DNA of 64,000 nucleotides, taken from DASQPR01 sp963831705. GTDB taxonomy: Bacteria; Actinomycetota; Actinomycetes; Mycobacteriales; Micromonosporaceae. The translations under genes and the position numbers were made by a program. This document shows positions 63,435 to 64,000 of this stretch, one piece after another; position 1 is the first letter of the stretch; every line of letters begins with the position of its first letter. A model generated the notes under the pieces. It saw only the letters and a list, made by a program, of their open reading frames with translations, ran no database searches and was not told the DNA's origin. The DNA lies in contig CAWHRE010000010.1 in NCBI GenBank assembly GCA_963831705.1, positions 372,001 to 436,000 of the forward strand, in the 5' to 3' direction.

Positions 63435-63495
63435 GTTGATCCTGGAGTTGGTTGACGCGTCGGCGGTGTGTCGCGCTCATAACTCCAGGATCAAC
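63435..63495 (-). repeat. Family I palindromic repeat, full 61-bp copy (R6)
   Basis: Right-to-left orientation relative to R2 and R4: on the minus strand GTTGATCCTGGAGTTATGAG, core CGACACACCGCCGACGCG, end AACTCCAGGATCAAC. It lies in the divergent promoter interval of ribF and the histidine phosphatase gene, so not every copy is a terminator. Confidence 0.92.
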
Positions 63496-63519
63496 TTCGA
63501 GTTTTGTACGCTCAACCGC

Positions 63520-64000
63520 GTGCTGATCATCGTCCGCCACGCGGGTCCCGAAATCGATCCGAGCGTCCCGCCCGCCGACTGGCACCTCTCCGCACGGGGC
63601 CAGCACGACGCCGCCTCGCTCGCCGCGCTTCTGCCGTCGCATGCGCTGTTCGTCGCGAGTGCGGAGCCGAAGGCACGCCAGACGATCGAACCGGCCGCGC
63701 TGGCAACCTTCGGTCGGGTTGCGACCGATGGCCGCTTCAACGAGGTCGTCCGGGACGAGGAGTTTGGCGGCGACGTGCGGGCGAGGCGCGCCGCATACGT
63801 AGGCGGAGAGGACCGGCCCGGCTGGGAACTCCGCGCAGACGTGGCGTCCCGTTTCGACGTCGCCATCAGCGAGTGGTCCCGTACCGCCGGCGAACGGCCG
63901 CTCGTCGTAGCCAGCCACGGAATGGCAATCACGACGTGGCTCGCGAGCGTCGTAGGACTCACCGATCCGGTCGAGTTCTGGCTGGACCTCCGGTTTCCCG
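63520..64000 (+). CDS. Histidine phosphatase superfamily protein, C-terminus outside the window
   Basis: The frame opens at GTG 63520 and runs off the right edge without a stop. LIIVRHAGPEIDPSVPPADW gives the phospho-histidine motif RHA (RHG in most), followed by LSARGQHDAASLAALLP and VASAEPKARQTIEPAAL (second arginine), and near the end PLVVASHGMAITTWLAS (second catalytic His). Probably a broad phosphatase; the substrate is unknown. Confidence 0.85.
   Translation, partial: MLIIVRHAGPEIDPSVPPADWHLSARGQHDAASLAALLPSHALFVASAEPKARQTIEPAALATFGRVATDGRFNEVVRDEEFGGDVRARRAAYVGGEDRPGWELRADVASRFDVAISEWSRTAGERPLVVASHGMAITTWLASVVGLTDPVEFWLDLRFP

Overview
The window is a chromosomal core segment of an actinobacterium (Actinomycetota). 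Evidence: high G+C by eye, many GTG starts, strong third-position G/C bias, and a conserved actinobacterial gene order: nrdJ-nrdR, a LysM gene divergent from lexA, hflX, dapF, miaA, miaB, recX-recA, rimO-pgsA-cinA beside ftsK, clgR-pspA, dapA-RNase J, thyX, dapB, an M16 protease, pnp, rpsO, ribF. The genus cannot be fixed from the sequence alone. I recognise no rRNA, tRNA, CRISPR array, prophage or transposase gene.

Layout. 0-9 kb: a GNAT fragment, class II ribonucleotide reductase and its repressor NrdR, the SOS pair LysM/lexA, a beta-propeller surface protein and HflX. 9-16 kb: malic enzyme, dapF, miaA, a DUF349 protein, miaB and small enzymes. 16-20.5 kb: RNase Y and DUF3046-recA-recX. 20.5-27.3 kb: a MocR regulator facing an oxidase/GNAT fusion and a LysE exporter, a two-component system and two small membrane proteins. 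27.4-36.3 kb: lhr (interrupted), a glyoxalase-fold protein, a PadR regulator coupled to a signal-peptidase-like protein without its catalytic dyad, an F420-type oxidoreductase, a SAM hydrolase and a Nei-type glycosylase. 36.3-44.3 kb: pspM-pspA-clgR envelope stress genes, then cinA-pgsA-rimO and ftsK. 44.4-52.4 kb: a PAP2 membrane enzyme, pepN, a lipoprotein, RNase J, dapA, thyX. 52.6-57.2 kb: an RHH regulator / 48-residue protein / DUF4097 operon, two frameshifted genes and two GNATs. 57.2-64 kb: dapB, M16 protease, pnp, rpsO, ribF and the start of a histidine phosphatase.

How it fits together. Three themes recur. (1) DNA damage: recA, lhr, lexA and the ycaQ-like gene each carry a RecA-NDp (PafBC-type) promoter, TTGTCR-N11-TAnnnT, while a perfect LexA box sits only in the LysM/lexA interval. 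(2) RNA turnover: RNase Y, RNase J and PNPase all lie here. (3) Lysine/cell wall: dapA, dapB and dapF are dispersed.

Two dispersed intergenic repeat families stand out. Family I is a 61-bp palindromic element (six copies) with 15-bp inverted ends, GTTGATCCTGGAGTT. It provides the stop codon and a VDPGV-like tail to unrelated proteins. Family II is an 86-bp element (three copies) built around GTGATCTTGG and CCAAGATC. Three genes (lhr, the ycaQ-like gene, a DUF2752 gene) are interrupted by about twelve shifts that all read as single-base gains. This fits either recent decay or uncorrected insertion errors.
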